Assembly: GCA_003447295.1 (NCBI GenBank)
Contig: DLZQ01000043.1
Location: forward strand, 1-18,857
DNA length: 18,857 nucleotides
Direction: 5' to 3'
From: Lachnospiraceae bacterium
GTDB lineage: Bacteria > Bacillota > Clostridia > Lachnospirales > Lachnospiraceae
Shown here: piece by piece, positions 1-8,190 of the stretch
How positions within the stretch are numbered: the first letter of the stretch is position 1
Layout of the letters: each line of letters opens with the position of its first letter
Made by a program: the position numbers and the translations under genes
Notes under the pieces: model-generated
Database searches by the model: none
What the model was told of the DNA's origin: nothing
What the model saw: only the letters and a program-made list of their open reading frames with translations

Positions 1-20
1 CTATTTCACTAACTCTCAAG

Positions 21-728
21 TTACGCATGATACTCTGCCAAGAGCTGCTTTGCGTAAGCAACGCAGTCTCTGTGCAGCGGGAACTTTTTCCCATCACACA
101 TGATGACTTTACGGAATCCCAGCTTCTCCATGTATCTGCCGTTGAGGATGAACTTAACGGTAGGGGCAAAGAAGGTGGGATGATTTTCTATCTGGGAGAA
201 TAAATTGATCGCAGTGGTAGCGACTTTTATGGTACGACCGTCCTTCAGGGTTACGATGACATTGCGTCCCTCTTCCTCGGCGTAGAGGATGTCCGGTTCG
301 GTCACATAGATAGTATCCTCATCCTCACGAAGCTCGATGAGGGGAACCGCTTTCTCCATGATCTCCAGGGCATGGTCAATGCTCTGCGCCAGTTCCGCTA
401 CTTTGATGGGCTTGTCTAAGAAGATGACATTTTCCGGATAGGTCTGTTCCCTGTAATTGATCTTAGAACAGCATAATACGATGGGCGCGTTGACACCCTG
501 CGCTGTGAGGGCATTGACCACATCGGTACCGGTGGTCCCTTCTGTCAGACACATGTCGATATAAAAAGCATCATACTGCATGGGATTGGACAGCAGAGAA
601 GTAGAATTGCCGAAAGAATCGGTATAAATGATCCCGGTAGATGCAGAACGTTTGTCGGATTCCCGCTTTAACAAGCGCTCTAACTGTTTTCTGTCGGCTA
701 CATTATCATCACATACTGCTATATGCAT
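21..728 (-). CDS. LytTR-family response regulator (AgrA/VirR-like)
   Basis: Two-domain cytoplasmic DNA-binding response regulator, 235 aa. The receiver domain (about residues 1-120) has the acidic pair D7/D8 in the CDDN motif, the probable phospho-acceptor D58 in a YID context and the conserved K106 in LDKP, so it looks active. Residues about 130-230 match a LytTR DNA-binding domain, with an early ILYAEEEGR segment and a late PLHRD segment. An in-frame TTG lies 15 nt further upstream (codon at 741-743), but it overlaps the GGGAGGTG ribosome binding site; the ATG at 728, correctly spaced after that site, is the better start. LytTR regulators usually control peptide signalling, bacteriocin or surface functions and pair with a HPK10-type kinase; none is visible here, though the window ends just downstream. 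The target is unknown. The family assignment is firm, the role is not. Confidence 0.88.
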   Translation of the reverse strand: MHIAVCDDNVADRKQLERLLKRESDKRSASTGIIYTDSFGNSTSLLSNPMQYDAFYIDMCLTEGTTGTDVVNALTAQGVNAPIVLCCSKINYREQTYPENVIFLDKPIKVAELAQSIDHALEIMEKAVPLIELREDEDTIYVTEPDILYAEEEGRNVIVTLKDGRTIKVATTAINLFSQIENHPTFFAPTVKFILNGRYMEKLGFRKVIMCDGKKFPLHRDCVAYAKQLLAEYHA

Positions 729-842
729 ATCGACACCTCCCAAATATACGCAGAGAAAGCCACCCGGAATCTGCTCCGTGTATGTTATTTCTCTGTAAAT
801 TACGAAAGACTGAACTTATATACAACCAGTATAGCATAACTC

Positions 843-1124
843 TTACTTGAATAAAAGGATAAAAAGCAGCACCTGTACCACAAGGATCGCCGGCATTCCG
901 TATTTGAAATACCAGTGTTTCGTCTTATGGCGGAAATGCTGCATTCCCAGGATACATCCCAGGCTGCCGCCCAATATCGCCGTTAAAAAAAGAGAAGCCT
1001 CCGAGATGCGCCAGGCACCCCGGATGGCTCTTTTTTTATCGACGCCCATGATGATGAATCCTGCCAGGTTGATACCGATCAGATAGATCAGTCCCACGGC
1101 AGTAATTGTCTGCATTGTAATCAT
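843..1124 (-). CDS. DUF1294 family small membrane protein
   Basis: A 93-aa integral membrane protein of the DUF1294 family, whose function is not known. Hydrophobic segments lie at about residues 5-26, 44-61 and 76-92. Between the first two is the family's hallmark basic stretch (VDKKRA, then WRISE), and after the second comes FRHKTKHWYF. A longer reading from a GTG at 1160 is possible, but no ribosome binding site precedes that GTG, while AAGAGGTG stands just upstream of the ATG at 1124, so this start is preferred. It lies 54 nt downstream of argG on the same strand and may be read through from it; nothing suggests a functional link to arginine synthesis. Confidence 0.85.
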   Translation of the reverse strand: MITMQTITAVGLIYLIGINLAGFIIMGVDKKRAIRGAWRISEASLFLTAILGGSLGCILGMQHFRHKTKHWYFKYGMPAILVVQVLLFILLFK

Positions 1125-1178
1125 AGACACCTCTTGACGTATAATCGTTTCGTTACTCACAAAATCGCTGAATAATTA

Positions 1179-2405
1179 TTAGTTGCCGAGCTTCTTCTCG
1201 TTCTCCTGCAGCTTCATGGCACGAACCTTCAGGGACAGACCGAACAGATTGATGAAGCCTTCTGCATCGTGATGGTCATACAGATCACCGGTGGTGAAGG
1301 AAGCCAGGTTCTCATTGTACAGAGAGTAAGGAGAAGTGGTTCCTGCCTTGATGATGTTGCCCTTGTAGAGCTTGAATTTCACTTCACCGGTCACATATTC
1401 CTGGGTCTTCTCGATGAAAGCCTGCTCAGCCTCACGGAGAGGAGTGAACCATTTGCCTTCGTATACCAGGCTTGCGAACTTCGCGCCCATTTCTTTCTCA
1501 AATGCGTAAGTATCACGGTCTAAGATCAGCTCTTCCAGCTGCTGGTGAGCCTCCATGAGAATGGTACCGCCGGGGGTCTCATAGACACCGCGGGATTTCA
1601 TACCTACAACACGGTTCTCTACGATATCTACAATACCGATACCGTGCTTGCCGCCCAGCTTGTTCAGGGTACGGATGATATCGGATACCTTCATCTTCTC
1701 GCCGTTAACGGAAGTGGGAACACCTTTTTCAAAAGTCATGGTCACATACTCGCCCTCATCGGGAGCCTTCTCGGGAGTTACGCCTAAGACAAGCAGATGC
1801 TCGTAGTTGGGCTCATTGCCGGGATCTTCCAGCTCCAGACCTTCGTGGCTGATGTGCCAGATATTACGGTCACGGCTGTAGGAAGAATCGGTGGAAAAAG
1901 GAAGATGAATACCATGAGCCTTACAGTACTCGATCTCGGATTCACGGGAGTCCATGTTCCACTTGTCGCTTCTCCAGGGAGCGATGATCTTAATATCGGG
2001 AGCCAAAGCCTTGATACCTAACTCAAAACGGATCTGGTCATTACCCTTACCGGTAGCACCGTGGCAGATGGCAACAGCGCCTTCTTTTCTGGCAATCTCT
2101 ACCAGCTTCTTGGCGATCAGAGGTCTTGCCATGGAAGTACCTAACAGGTACTTGTTCTCGTATACGGCATGAGCCTGGACACAGGGAACAATATAATCAT
2201 CACAGAATTCATCGATAACATCTTCAATATACAGCTTGGAAGCGCCGCAGGCCTTTGCTCTTTCTTCCAGACCGTCCAGCTCCTCCGCCTGTCCGCAGTT
2301 GACACAGACACAGATAACTTCGTAGTCAAAATTCTCCTTCAACCAGGGAATGATAGCGGTAGTATCCAGACCGCCGGAATAAGCTAAAACTACTTTTTCC
2401 TTCAT
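1179..2405 (-). CDS. argG: argininosuccinate synthase
   Basis: Joins citrulline and aspartate with ATP hydrolysis to AMP to give argininosuccinate, the penultimate step of arginine synthesis; cytosolic. The 408-aa length is normal for the family. The N-terminal ATP pyrophosphatase P-loop is present (AYSGGLDTT, residues 8-16), followed by the CVCVNCGQ strand and the conserved downstream segments [15 protein letters not shown] and GIVDIVENR. An in-frame GTG at 2462 would add 19 residues, but the ATG at 2405 is preceded by GGAGG at 8-nt spacing and gives the standard N-terminus. ArgR-like half-sites and a candidate promoter lie upstream. argH and argF are not in the window, and argCJBD lie about 7 kb away, so the pathway is split here. 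Identity is very secure. Confidence 0.97.
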   Translation of the reverse strand: MKEKVVLAYSGGLDTTAIIPWLKENFDYEVICVCVNCGQAEELDGLEERAKACGASKLYIEDVIDEFCDDYIVPCVQAHAVYENKYLLGTSMARPLIAKKLVEIARKEGAVAICHGATGKGNDQIRFELGIKALAPDIKIIAPWRSDKWNMDSRESEIEYCKAHGIHLPFSTDSSYSRDRNIWHISHEGLELEDPGNEPNYEHLLVLGVTPEKAPDEGEYVTMTFEKGVPTSVNGEKMKVSDIIRTLNKLGGKHGIGIVDIVENRVVGMKSRGVYETPGGTILMEAHQQLEELILDRDTYAFEKEMGAKFASLVYEGKWFTPLREAEQAFIEKTQEYVTGEVKFKLYKGNIIKAGTTSPYSLYNENLASFTTGDLYDHHDAEGFINLFGLSLKVRAMKLQENEKKLGN

Positions 2406-2527
2406 GATAAAATCCTCCGTTTTATAGTGTGTATGATGCCAGGGATAAAAGCCTAAAAGCACGAAGCAATCTGCAATGGCATCAGATATCAGGATCGTTT
2501 GTTACGCTCTGACAATTACTATACAAC

Positions 2528-2533
2528 ATTATA
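2528..2533 (-). promoter_or_regulatory. candidate -10 box of the argG promoter
   Basis: On the minus strand this reads TATAAT, a perfect -10 hexamer, about 120 nt upstream of the argG ATG. The sequence 16-18 bp further upstream is T-rich (ACTTTT/TTTTCT) and a poor -35. A promoter with a weak -35 next to ArgR-like sites is plausible but unproven. Confidence 0.45.
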
Positions 2534-2556
2534 TTCGCAAAAGCAAGCAGAAAAGT

Positions 2557-2614
2557 TGCATAAATAAATCATAAAAATGAATAAAACAAATTAAAATATG
2601 CACATAAATGCATA
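2557..2614 (-). promoter_or_regulatory. putative ArgR (AhrC) operator region of argG
   Basis: This AT-rich stretch contains repeated TGCAT/TGAAT half-sites resembling ARG boxes, whose general form is TGnAT-W4-ATnCA. The best is TGCACATAAATGCA at 2599-2612, with matching TGCA ends. Others are TGAATAAAACAAAT at 2578-2591 and TGCATAAATAAATCA at 2557-2571. They sit directly upstream of, and overlap, the expected -35 region of argG. The same words occur upstream of argC (9261-9313), which is the main argument that they are functional. No ArgR gene is in the window. Confidence 0.5.
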
Positions 2615-2672
2615 AACTCAAAAATATACAGTATAATTATACATAAAATCAGACATTGGACGCATAGAACGG

Positions 2673-4418
2673 TCAGTCACTGATCTCTTCGATGCCTGAG
2701 ATATCGCTGTCGATCATCAGGGAGTAGTTCGTATAATAGACTACAAACCCCGGCTTGGCACCGGCAGGCTTTTTGATCTGTTTTTTCTGGACGTAGTCGA
2801 TCTCTACTTTCTCCTGTTCCCTGCCCTTGGAGTAGTAAGCAGCCAGTCTGCCCGCCTCTTCAAAAGTACGGTCCGGCAGCTCCTTTCCCTCGGTCTTTAC
2901 CACCACGTGGGAGCCGGGGATACCTTTGGCATGGAACCACCAGTCATTTCCGGTGGCGAATTTGAAGGTCAGTTCGTCATTCTGGAAATTATTTTTTCCT
3001 ACGTAAATATGAAAACCGTCGCTGCTTAAATAGTGGAAAGGCCTGCTGGTGATCTTAGCCCTTTTCGTGCCGCCTTTTCTGCGGATATAACCGCTCTGGG
3101 TCAGCTCTTCTTTGATCTCCACCAGATCTTCTTCCTTCAGGGCAATGTCCAGTGCTGTGCTGATGGTCTCCAAGTGGTCGATCTCTTCCTTTACCTGACA
3201 GGTCAGCTCGGACAGTGCTTCATAAGTACGCTTTAACTTACCGTATTTGTCGAAGTATTTTTTCGCATTTTCCGTGGCGGAGAGGGTGGGATCCAGGGGG
3301 ATCGTCACCGGTTCATTTGTATAATAATTCACGGCGGTGAGAGATCTGTCACCGGGCTTTGCACTGTAACCGTAGGTATTGAGCAGTTCTCCGTAAATCC
3401 GGTATTTTTCCCGCTTTTTGGTGTCCTCCATCTGGGTCAGCTGGAGGTCATATTTCTTAATATCACGTTCCAGGGCTGTCTGCACGATACGGCGCAGATC
3501 GGAAGATTTCTGGCGGATCCTTGTTAATGTATTTTTCTCCGCATAAAAATGCTCCAACAGGGCGGACATGGAAGTGTAGGATTCCAAATGATCCGCTCCC
3601 GAGCCATACATCGTCAGGGGAACCGCCGCATATTCCACGGGCCGGGTGCCGGTGTAGGCGATGCATGGAGAGAAGGCTTCTTCCTTAATAGAAGTGACCA
3701 TTTCGGAAAATGCTCCGTATAAAGCATGGTAATCCTCGGATGTCAGTGCTGCCGTAGGACGATCCCCGTCGAGACCGGCCTCGTGGCACAGCTCCTGCGC
3801 CAGTACCGGCGAGATACCGGTGAAGCTTCCGTAGATTGCCTTGAAGACCGGCTGGGGCTTGGCGGCAAGCGCTTCACGGAACGTATTCTCATCGCAGGTC
3901 AGGGCATCCAGCTTGTCCTGTGTGTGGGCGATGAAGTAAGGCTTGCCGGGCAGAACCTCTCTTACACTGCTGACCGCAGCGGATACGTGCTTGATGCTGT
4001 CGATGATCATATTATCGTCGTTACAGAAGATCAGGTTACTGTGCTTGCCCATCAGCTCCATGACCAGTGTCTTGTGACGCAGATCCCCCATCTCGTCGAG
4101 ATGCTCGATATCGATATGCACGATACGCTCTAACCCCGGCTGGGAGATGTTCACGATACGACCGTTCTGTAAGTGCTTGCGCAGCAACATACAGAAGTTG
4201 GGAGCCGTCAAGGGGCTTTGTTTGTTGCTTTCCGTCAGATAGATCAGGGGAAGGGAAGCACTGGCGGACAGAAGCAGTCTCTTTTGTCCTGTGGGCTGCT
4301 TGATAGTCAGCAACAGTTCATCGTTCTCCGGCTGAGCGATCTTATACAGCCTTCCGCCGATCAGTTCTTTTTTTAACTCCGATATTACACAGGCAATGGT
4401 AACGCCGTCAAAAGCCAT
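2673..4418 (-). CDS. rqcH: RqcH/NFACT family ribosome quality control protein
   Basis: A 581-aa protein of the NFACT family (often annotated as fibronectin-binding protein A, N-terminal). In Firmicutes the homologue RqcH binds obstructed 50S subunits and recruits tRNA-Ala to add C-terminal alanine tails to stalled nascent chains. Visible layout: NFACT-N about 1-270, with the LMGKHSNLIF signature near 122-131 and a helix-hairpin-helix-like segment around 200-217; coiled coils about 283-345 and 385-440; NFACT-R about 455-570, with the DWWFHAKGIPGSHVVV signature at 492-507. The residue pair at 97-98, which is Asp-Arg in B. subtilis RqcH as I recall it, is Glu-Arg here. The ATG at 4418 follows GAGGAA. 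It is divergent from the FkbH operon and not obviously tied to its neighbours. Confidence 0.93.
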   Translation of the reverse strand: MAFDGVTIACVISELKKELIGGRLYKIAQPENDELLLTIKQPTGQKRLLLSASASLPLIYLTESNKQSPLTAPNFCMLLRKHLQNGRIVNISQPGLERIVHIDIEHLDEMGDLRHKTLVMELMGKHSNLIFCNDDNMIIDSIKHVSAAVSSVREVLPGKPYFIAHTQDKLDALTCDENTFREALAAKPQPVFKAIYGSFTGISPVLAQELCHEAGLDGDRPTAALTSEDYHALYGAFSEMVTSIKEEAFSPCIAYTGTRPVEYAAVPLTMYGSGADHLESYTSMSALLEHFYAEKNTLTRIRQKSSDLRRIVQTALERDIKKYDLQLTQMEDTKKREKYRIYGELLNTYGYSAKPGDRSLTAVNYYTNEPVTIPLDPTLSATENAKKYFDKYGKLKRTYEALSELTCQVKEEIDHLETISTALDIALKEEDLVEIKEELTQSGYIRRKGGTKRAKITSRPFHYLSSDGFHIYVGKNNFQNDELTFKFATGNDWWFHAKGIPGSHVVVKTEGKELPDRTFEEAGRLAAYYSKGREQEKVEIDYVQKKQIKKPAGAKPGFVVYYTNYSLMIDSDISGIEEISD

Positions 4419-4430
4419 AATTTCCTCATT

Positions 4431-4453
4431 TCTGTGTCCGGAAGGGACACGCA
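4431..4453 (-). other. small hairpin in the rqcH leader
   Basis: GTGTCC (4434-4439) and GGACAC (4445-4450) form a 6-bp stem with a 5-nt loop, extendable by TCT/AGA across a 2-nt bulge. It lies just upstream of the rqcH ribosome binding site and downstream of a possible minus-strand -10 box (TACAAT, complement of 4470-4475). It has no U-tract and is not a terminator. Any regulatory role is speculative. Confidence 0.3.
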
Positions 4454-4516
4454 GAATTAAACACAGATCATTGTAACAGACTTTGCGTGGAAAAGAAAGA
4501 GGCTGTGGATTTTGCG

Positions 4517-4545
4517 TTGCATATCTTGGGAAGTTCTACTATAAT
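4517..4545 (+). promoter_or_regulatory. sigma-A-type promoter for the FkbH-ACP-MBOAT-SGNH operon
   Basis: TTGCAT (4517-4522), exactly 17 bp of spacer, then a perfect TATAAT (4540-4545). Transcription would start near 4552, leaving a leader of about 32 nt before the ATG at 4584. This is one of the best promoter matches in the window and supports reading 4584-9207 as one transcript. Confidence 0.7.
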
Positions 4546-4583
4546 ATGTTTAAATAACTACCATAGAACGGAAAGATAAAACA

Positions 4584-6371
4584 ATGAAAGAATTGGAATA
4601 TCCTTTTGATCCGGAATGGATCCTGAAAAAGAAAAAGGCATTGAAGCGGGAACTGCTTCAAAATACACAACAGACATTTCTGGAAAAAAAGATAGCGATT
4701 CTGGGAGGAAGCACGACCCGTGACATTCGTGACATCCTGGAACTGTTTTTGCTCAATTACGGCATCCGTCCCTGCTTTTATGAATCGGAATACAATCAGT
4801 ATTATGCAGATGGGATGTTTCCGAATCCGGCGCTGGAGGAATTTCATCCGGATATCCTATATATTCACACAACCAATCGGAATATTGAACAGTACCCATC
4901 CCTGGAGGATGACAGGACGCTGGTTACACAGAAGCTTCAGGCAGAGTATGAGCGTTTTCGGGCGCTGTGGGAGCATCTTCATGCAGTCTACGGCTGTCCT
5001 GTGATACAGAATAATTTTGAGCCGCCATTTTACAGACTGTTAGGGAACAGAGATGCCTCGGATCACAGAGGAAGATGGAATTATATTCAGCGTCTCAATC
5101 AGATGTTTTATGAATATGCGGATACGCATCAGGATTTCTATATTCACGATATTTGTTATGAAGCGGCGGATTACGGTCTGGAACGCTGGTCGGATCCATT
5201 TTACTGGAATATGTATAAATACGCTATGTGCGTTCCTGCCATTCCTTATACGGCATTCCAGCTGGCGCGGATCATCAAATCTATATTCGGCAGAAATAAA
5301 AAGGTATTGAACCTTGATCTGGATAACACGTTGTGGGGTGGAGTGATCGGAGATGACGGCCCGGAAAATATCGAGATCGGACAGGAAACTTCCCTGGGGC
5401 AGACCTATGCGGAATTCCAGGATTATCTGAAACAGCATAAGAAACTGGGAGTTTTGTTATCCGTGAATTCCAAAAATAATGAAGAAACGGCGCTGTCAGG
5501 TCTGGAACGGGCGGACAGTGTTCTGAAGCGGGAAGATTTTGTGGCATTTCGGGCGAACTGGGAACCGAAGAGCCAGAATCTGTATGCTACTGCCGAAGAG
5601 TTGAAGCTATTGCCTGAGAGCTTTGTGTTCGTGGATGACAATCCTGCAGAGAGGGAGATTGTGCGGCAGGAGGTTCCCGGAGCGGCGGTTCCGGAGATCA
5701 CGAAGGTGGAAGAATACATCCGGGTGCTGGATCGCAGCGGCTTCTTCGAGGTGACAAATTTCTCAGAGGATGATCTGAAGCGGAATGAAATGTATCTGGC
5801 AAATGAACAGCGAAACAGGATGCAGAAGAACTTCTCGGATTACGGAGACTATCTGCGATCCCTGGAGATGAAGGCCCGGATCGGGGCTTTTGATCCGGCA
5901 TATTTTTCCAGAATTGCACAGTTAACGAATAAGAGTAATCAGTTCAACCTGACCACACACCGTTACAGCCAGTCGGAGATCGAACAGATCGCAGTTCATC
6001 CACAGTATCTGACATTGTGTGGGCGCCTGGAGGATAAATTCGGAGATAATGGTGTGGTGAGCATCGTGATCGGACGAAAAGAAAAAGATGTTTTACATAT
6101 CGAGCTGTGGCTGATGAGCTGCAGAGTACTGAAACGGGATATGGAATATGCCATGATGGACACTCTGGTGAAAAGGTGCAGAGACTGTGGAATCCGTCAG
6201 ATCTACGGATATTTTTATCCTACAGCGAAAAACGCGATGGTAAAAGATTTTTATGCATTGCAGGGATTTGAAAAGCTGGAGGAAGACGCAGACGGAAATG
6301 CAAAATGGTCCTTCCGGATACCGGAACAGTATACCCTGAAAAATCAGGTGATCACCGTAATAGAAAGCTAG
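4584..6371 (+). CDS. FkbH-like HAD-IIIC phosphatase/acyltransferase
   Basis: A 595-aa FkbH-type protein. Characterised relatives such as OzmB capture 1,3-bisphosphoglycerate, dephosphorylate it and load the glyceryl group onto an acyl carrier protein. Visible domains: an N-terminal region (about 1-230) starting with an SGNH-like strand (ILGGSTT, 39-45); a HAD-IIIC core about 240-370 with the nucleophile motif DLDNT (D245, D247), S293 in SVNSKNN, K329 and the acidic motif VDDNPAERE (D351, D352); and a GNAT-like acyltransferase region about 415-590 including LMSCRVLKRDME. All HAD catalytic residues are present. It is the first gene of an operon whose next gene encodes an ACP, 55 nt downstream, which is the expected partner. 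The substrate cannot be read from sequence; glyceryl is the precedent, other short acyl groups are possible. Confidence 0.9.
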   Translation: MKELEYPFDPEWILKKKKALKRELLQNTQQTFLEKKIAILGGSTTRDIRDILELFLLNYGIRPCFYESEYNQYYADGMFPNPALEEFHPDILYIHTTNRNIEQYPSLEDDRTLVTQKLQAEYERFRALWEHLHAVYGCPVIQNNFEPPFYRLLGNRDASDHRGRWNYIQRLNQMFYEYADTHQDFYIHDICYEAADYGLERWSDPFYWNMYKYAMCVPAIPYTAFQLARIIKSIFGRNKKVLNLDLDNTLWGGVIGDDGPENIEIGQETSLGQTYAEFQDYLKQHKKLGVLLSVNSKNNEETALSGLERADSVLKREDFVAFRANWEPKSQNLYATAEELKLLPESFVFVDDNPAEREIVRQEVPGAAVPEITKVEEYIRVLDRSGFFEVTNFSEDDLKRNEMYLANEQRNRMQKNFSDYGDYLRSLEMKARIGAFDPAYFSRIAQLTNKSNQFNLTTHRYSQSEIEQIAVHPQYLTLCGRLEDKFGDNGVVSIVIGRKEKDVLHIELWLMSCRVLKRDMEYAMMDTLVKRCRDCGIRQIYGYFYPTAKNAMVKDFYALQGFEKLEEDADGNAKWSFRIPEQYTLKNQVITVIES

Positions 6372-6426
6372 AAGTGAGAGCAGATAAACATATATAAAAA
6401 CATACATAAAAACAGGAGACAAACAG

Positions 6427-6669
6427 ATGACAAGAGAAGAAGTATTTGAGAGACTGAACAAGGTATTTCAGGAAGTGTTTGACGATGAAACCATCGAAGT
6501 AAATGACGATACCACATCAGAGGATATCGATGACTGGGATTCTTTTGAACATATCAATCTGATCGTTGCGGTGGAAGAGGAATTTTCCATCAAGATCCCC
6601 ATGGGCAAGGTAGTAACCATGAAAAATGTAGGTGAGATGGCAGATATCATTCTGCAGCTGGGGAACTAA
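6427..6669 (+). CDS. acyl carrier protein
   Basis: An 80-aa acidic, four-helix-sized carrier protein. The phosphopantetheine attachment motif is DDWDSFEHINLI, with Ser39 as the modified residue in the usual DS[LF] context at the start of helix 2, followed by VAVEEEFSIKIP as in typical ACP/DltC-like proteins. AGGAG stands before the ATG. Gene order (FkbH before, MBOAT 2 nt after) implies a dedicated carrier: FkbH loads it and the MBOAT protein unloads it at the membrane, as DltC does between DltA and DltB. No fatty acid synthesis gene is nearby, so this is unlikely to be the housekeeping AcpP. It needs a phosphopantetheinyl transferase encoded elsewhere. Confidence 0.93.
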   Translation: MTREEVFERLNKVFQEVFDDETIEVNDDTTSEDIDDWDSFEHINLIVAVEEEFSIKIPMGKVVTMKNVGEMADIILQLGN

Positions 6670-6671
6670 AT

Positions 6672-8180
6672 ATGACGATCACATCTTTTGCATATCTGCT
6701 GTTTCTGGCAGCAGGAGTCTTTATCTATTATCTGCTTCCGAGAAAGTGGCAATGGGTGGAGCTTCTGGGATTGAGCATTTTATTTTATTGTATTGTGGCT
6801 ACACCGTATACCCTGATCTATGTACTGATTGCCACGGCAGCAGTGTATTTCGCCACGGCCTTTTTGGAAAAGGGCGGCAGGAAGGCAGCAACAGCAGGAG
6901 TGATCGCGGTAGTGATCAATGCGGTGCTGTGGTTTGCCCTGAAAGGGTATGCTTTATGGGCACCGCTTTTCCAGGTAATGGGGATCACTGTGAAAGCGCC
7001 GGTGGCAGCTCTTGGCATGGGATATTATACGCTGCAGGCAGTAGGATATATTTTGGACTGTTATTGGGGGAACAGCAAACCGCTGAAGAACCCTTTGCAG
7101 CTTTTGCTGTTCTTATGCTTTTTCCCACAGATGATCACGGGTCCCATCAGCCGGTTCCACGAACTGGAAGATATGTATGAGGGACGAGGTCTTTCTTATC
7201 AGAATCTGACCTATGGCGCTCAGCGGATCCTCTGGGGATTTTTTAAGAAACTTGTGCTGGCGGAGCGTGTAGGTGTCCTGGTGACAGCAATCTGGGGGAA
7301 TCTTTTGCAATATAACGGCTTTTACAGCTGGATCGCCTTTGTGGCATTTCCGCTGCAACTTTATGCGGATTTTTCCGGATGTATCGATATTGCGCTGGGA
7401 ACAGCGGGACTTTTCGGAATCAGACTTCCGGAGAATTTCAATTCTCCGTTTTTTTCAAGAACCACACAGGAATTCTGGCAGAGATGGCATATCACTCTGG
7501 GAACCTGGACCAAGGATTATATTCTCTATCCGGTGTTAAAATGCAGTGCCATGCAGAAGCTTTCCCGCTTTTTGCAGAAAAAGTGGGGGAAGAAAAACGG
7601 AAAGCTGGCAGTCACGGCAGTGGGAATGTTCTGCGTATGGCTGTTCATCGGACTTTGGCACGGCGAGATGAAATATGTGGTTGGAGAGAGCCTGTGGTAT
7701 TGGATCCTGCTGATGTTGGGAGAGATCTTTGCAAAAAGATGTAAAAAGTGGAAGAACACACTGGGGATTACAGAAGACAGCTTCAGCTGGCATCTGTTCC
7801 AGTCGCTCCGTACATTTTTGATCTATGCCATAGGAATCGTATTCTTCCGCGCGGACAATTTAAAGGAGGCATTTTCCTTCCTGGGAGATGTGGGAGGCGT
7901 TCTGATCGGCAGACATTTTAATCCCTGGGTGCTTTTTGATGGCAGCATGGAAATGCTGGGAATCGGCAGCGCGGATCTGTGGGTCATTTTTTGGGGCGTT
8001 GTGCTGTTGTTTGTGGTTGGCGCTTTGCGGGAGAAATACGGTTATGCCAGAGAATGGGTGAGCAGACAGCTCCTTCCCTTCCGGTGGCTTGTCTGGTGCG
8101 GACTGTTTTTGTTCGTGGTATTGTACGGAAAATACGGTGCACAGTACGATTCTGTGAATTTTATCTATCAGGCATTTTGA
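6672..8180 (+). CDS. MBOAT family membrane O-acyltransferase (DltB/AlgI-like)
   Basis: A 502-aa polytopic membrane protein of the MBOAT family (DltB, AlgI, PatA group). These enzymes move an acyl group from a carrier across or at the membrane for O-acylation of extracellular polymers. Conserved family segments are visible: CFFPQMITGPISRF (149-162), LQLYADFSGCIDIALG (228-243), FNSPFFSRTTQEFWQRWHITLGTW (256-279) and WLFIGLWHG (323-331), which contains the expected catalytic H330; H273 is the second conserved histidine. Many hydrophobic helices run the length of the protein. The start codon lies 2 nt after the ACP stop, pointing to translational coupling. The acceptor polymer is unknown; no polysaccharide or teichoic acid genes are in the window. 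Confidence 0.93.
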   Translation: MTITSFAYLLFLAAGVFIYYLLPRKWQWVELLGLSILFYCIVATPYTLIYVLIATAAVYFATAFLEKGGRKAATAGVIAVVINAVLWFALKGYALWAPLFQVMGITVKAPVAALGMGYYTLQAVGYILDCYWGNSKPLKNPLQLLLFLCFFPQMITGPISRFHELEDMYEGRGLSYQNLTYGAQRILWGFFKKLVLAERVGVLVTAIWGNLLQYNGFYSWIAFVAFPLQLYADFSGCIDIALGTAGLFGIRLPENFNSPFFSRTTQEFWQRWHITLGTWTKDYILYPVLKCSAMQKLSRFLQKKWGKKNGKLAVTAVGMFCVWLFIGLWHGEMKYVVGESLWYWILLMLGEIFAKRCKKWKNTLGITEDSFSWHLFQSLRTFLIYAIGIVFFRADNLKEAFSFLGDVGGVLIGRHFNPWVLFDGSMEMLGIGSADLWVIFWGVVLLFVVGALREKYGYAREWVSRQLLPFRWLVWCGLFLFVVLYGKYGAQYDSVNFIYQAF

Positions 8181-8190
8181 GGTAGGAAGC

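Noticed and set aside
729..743. Upstream TTG start for the LytTR regulator
   Set aside because: The TTG overlaps the Shine-Dalgarno sequence of the ATG at 728, so it cannot be the main start.
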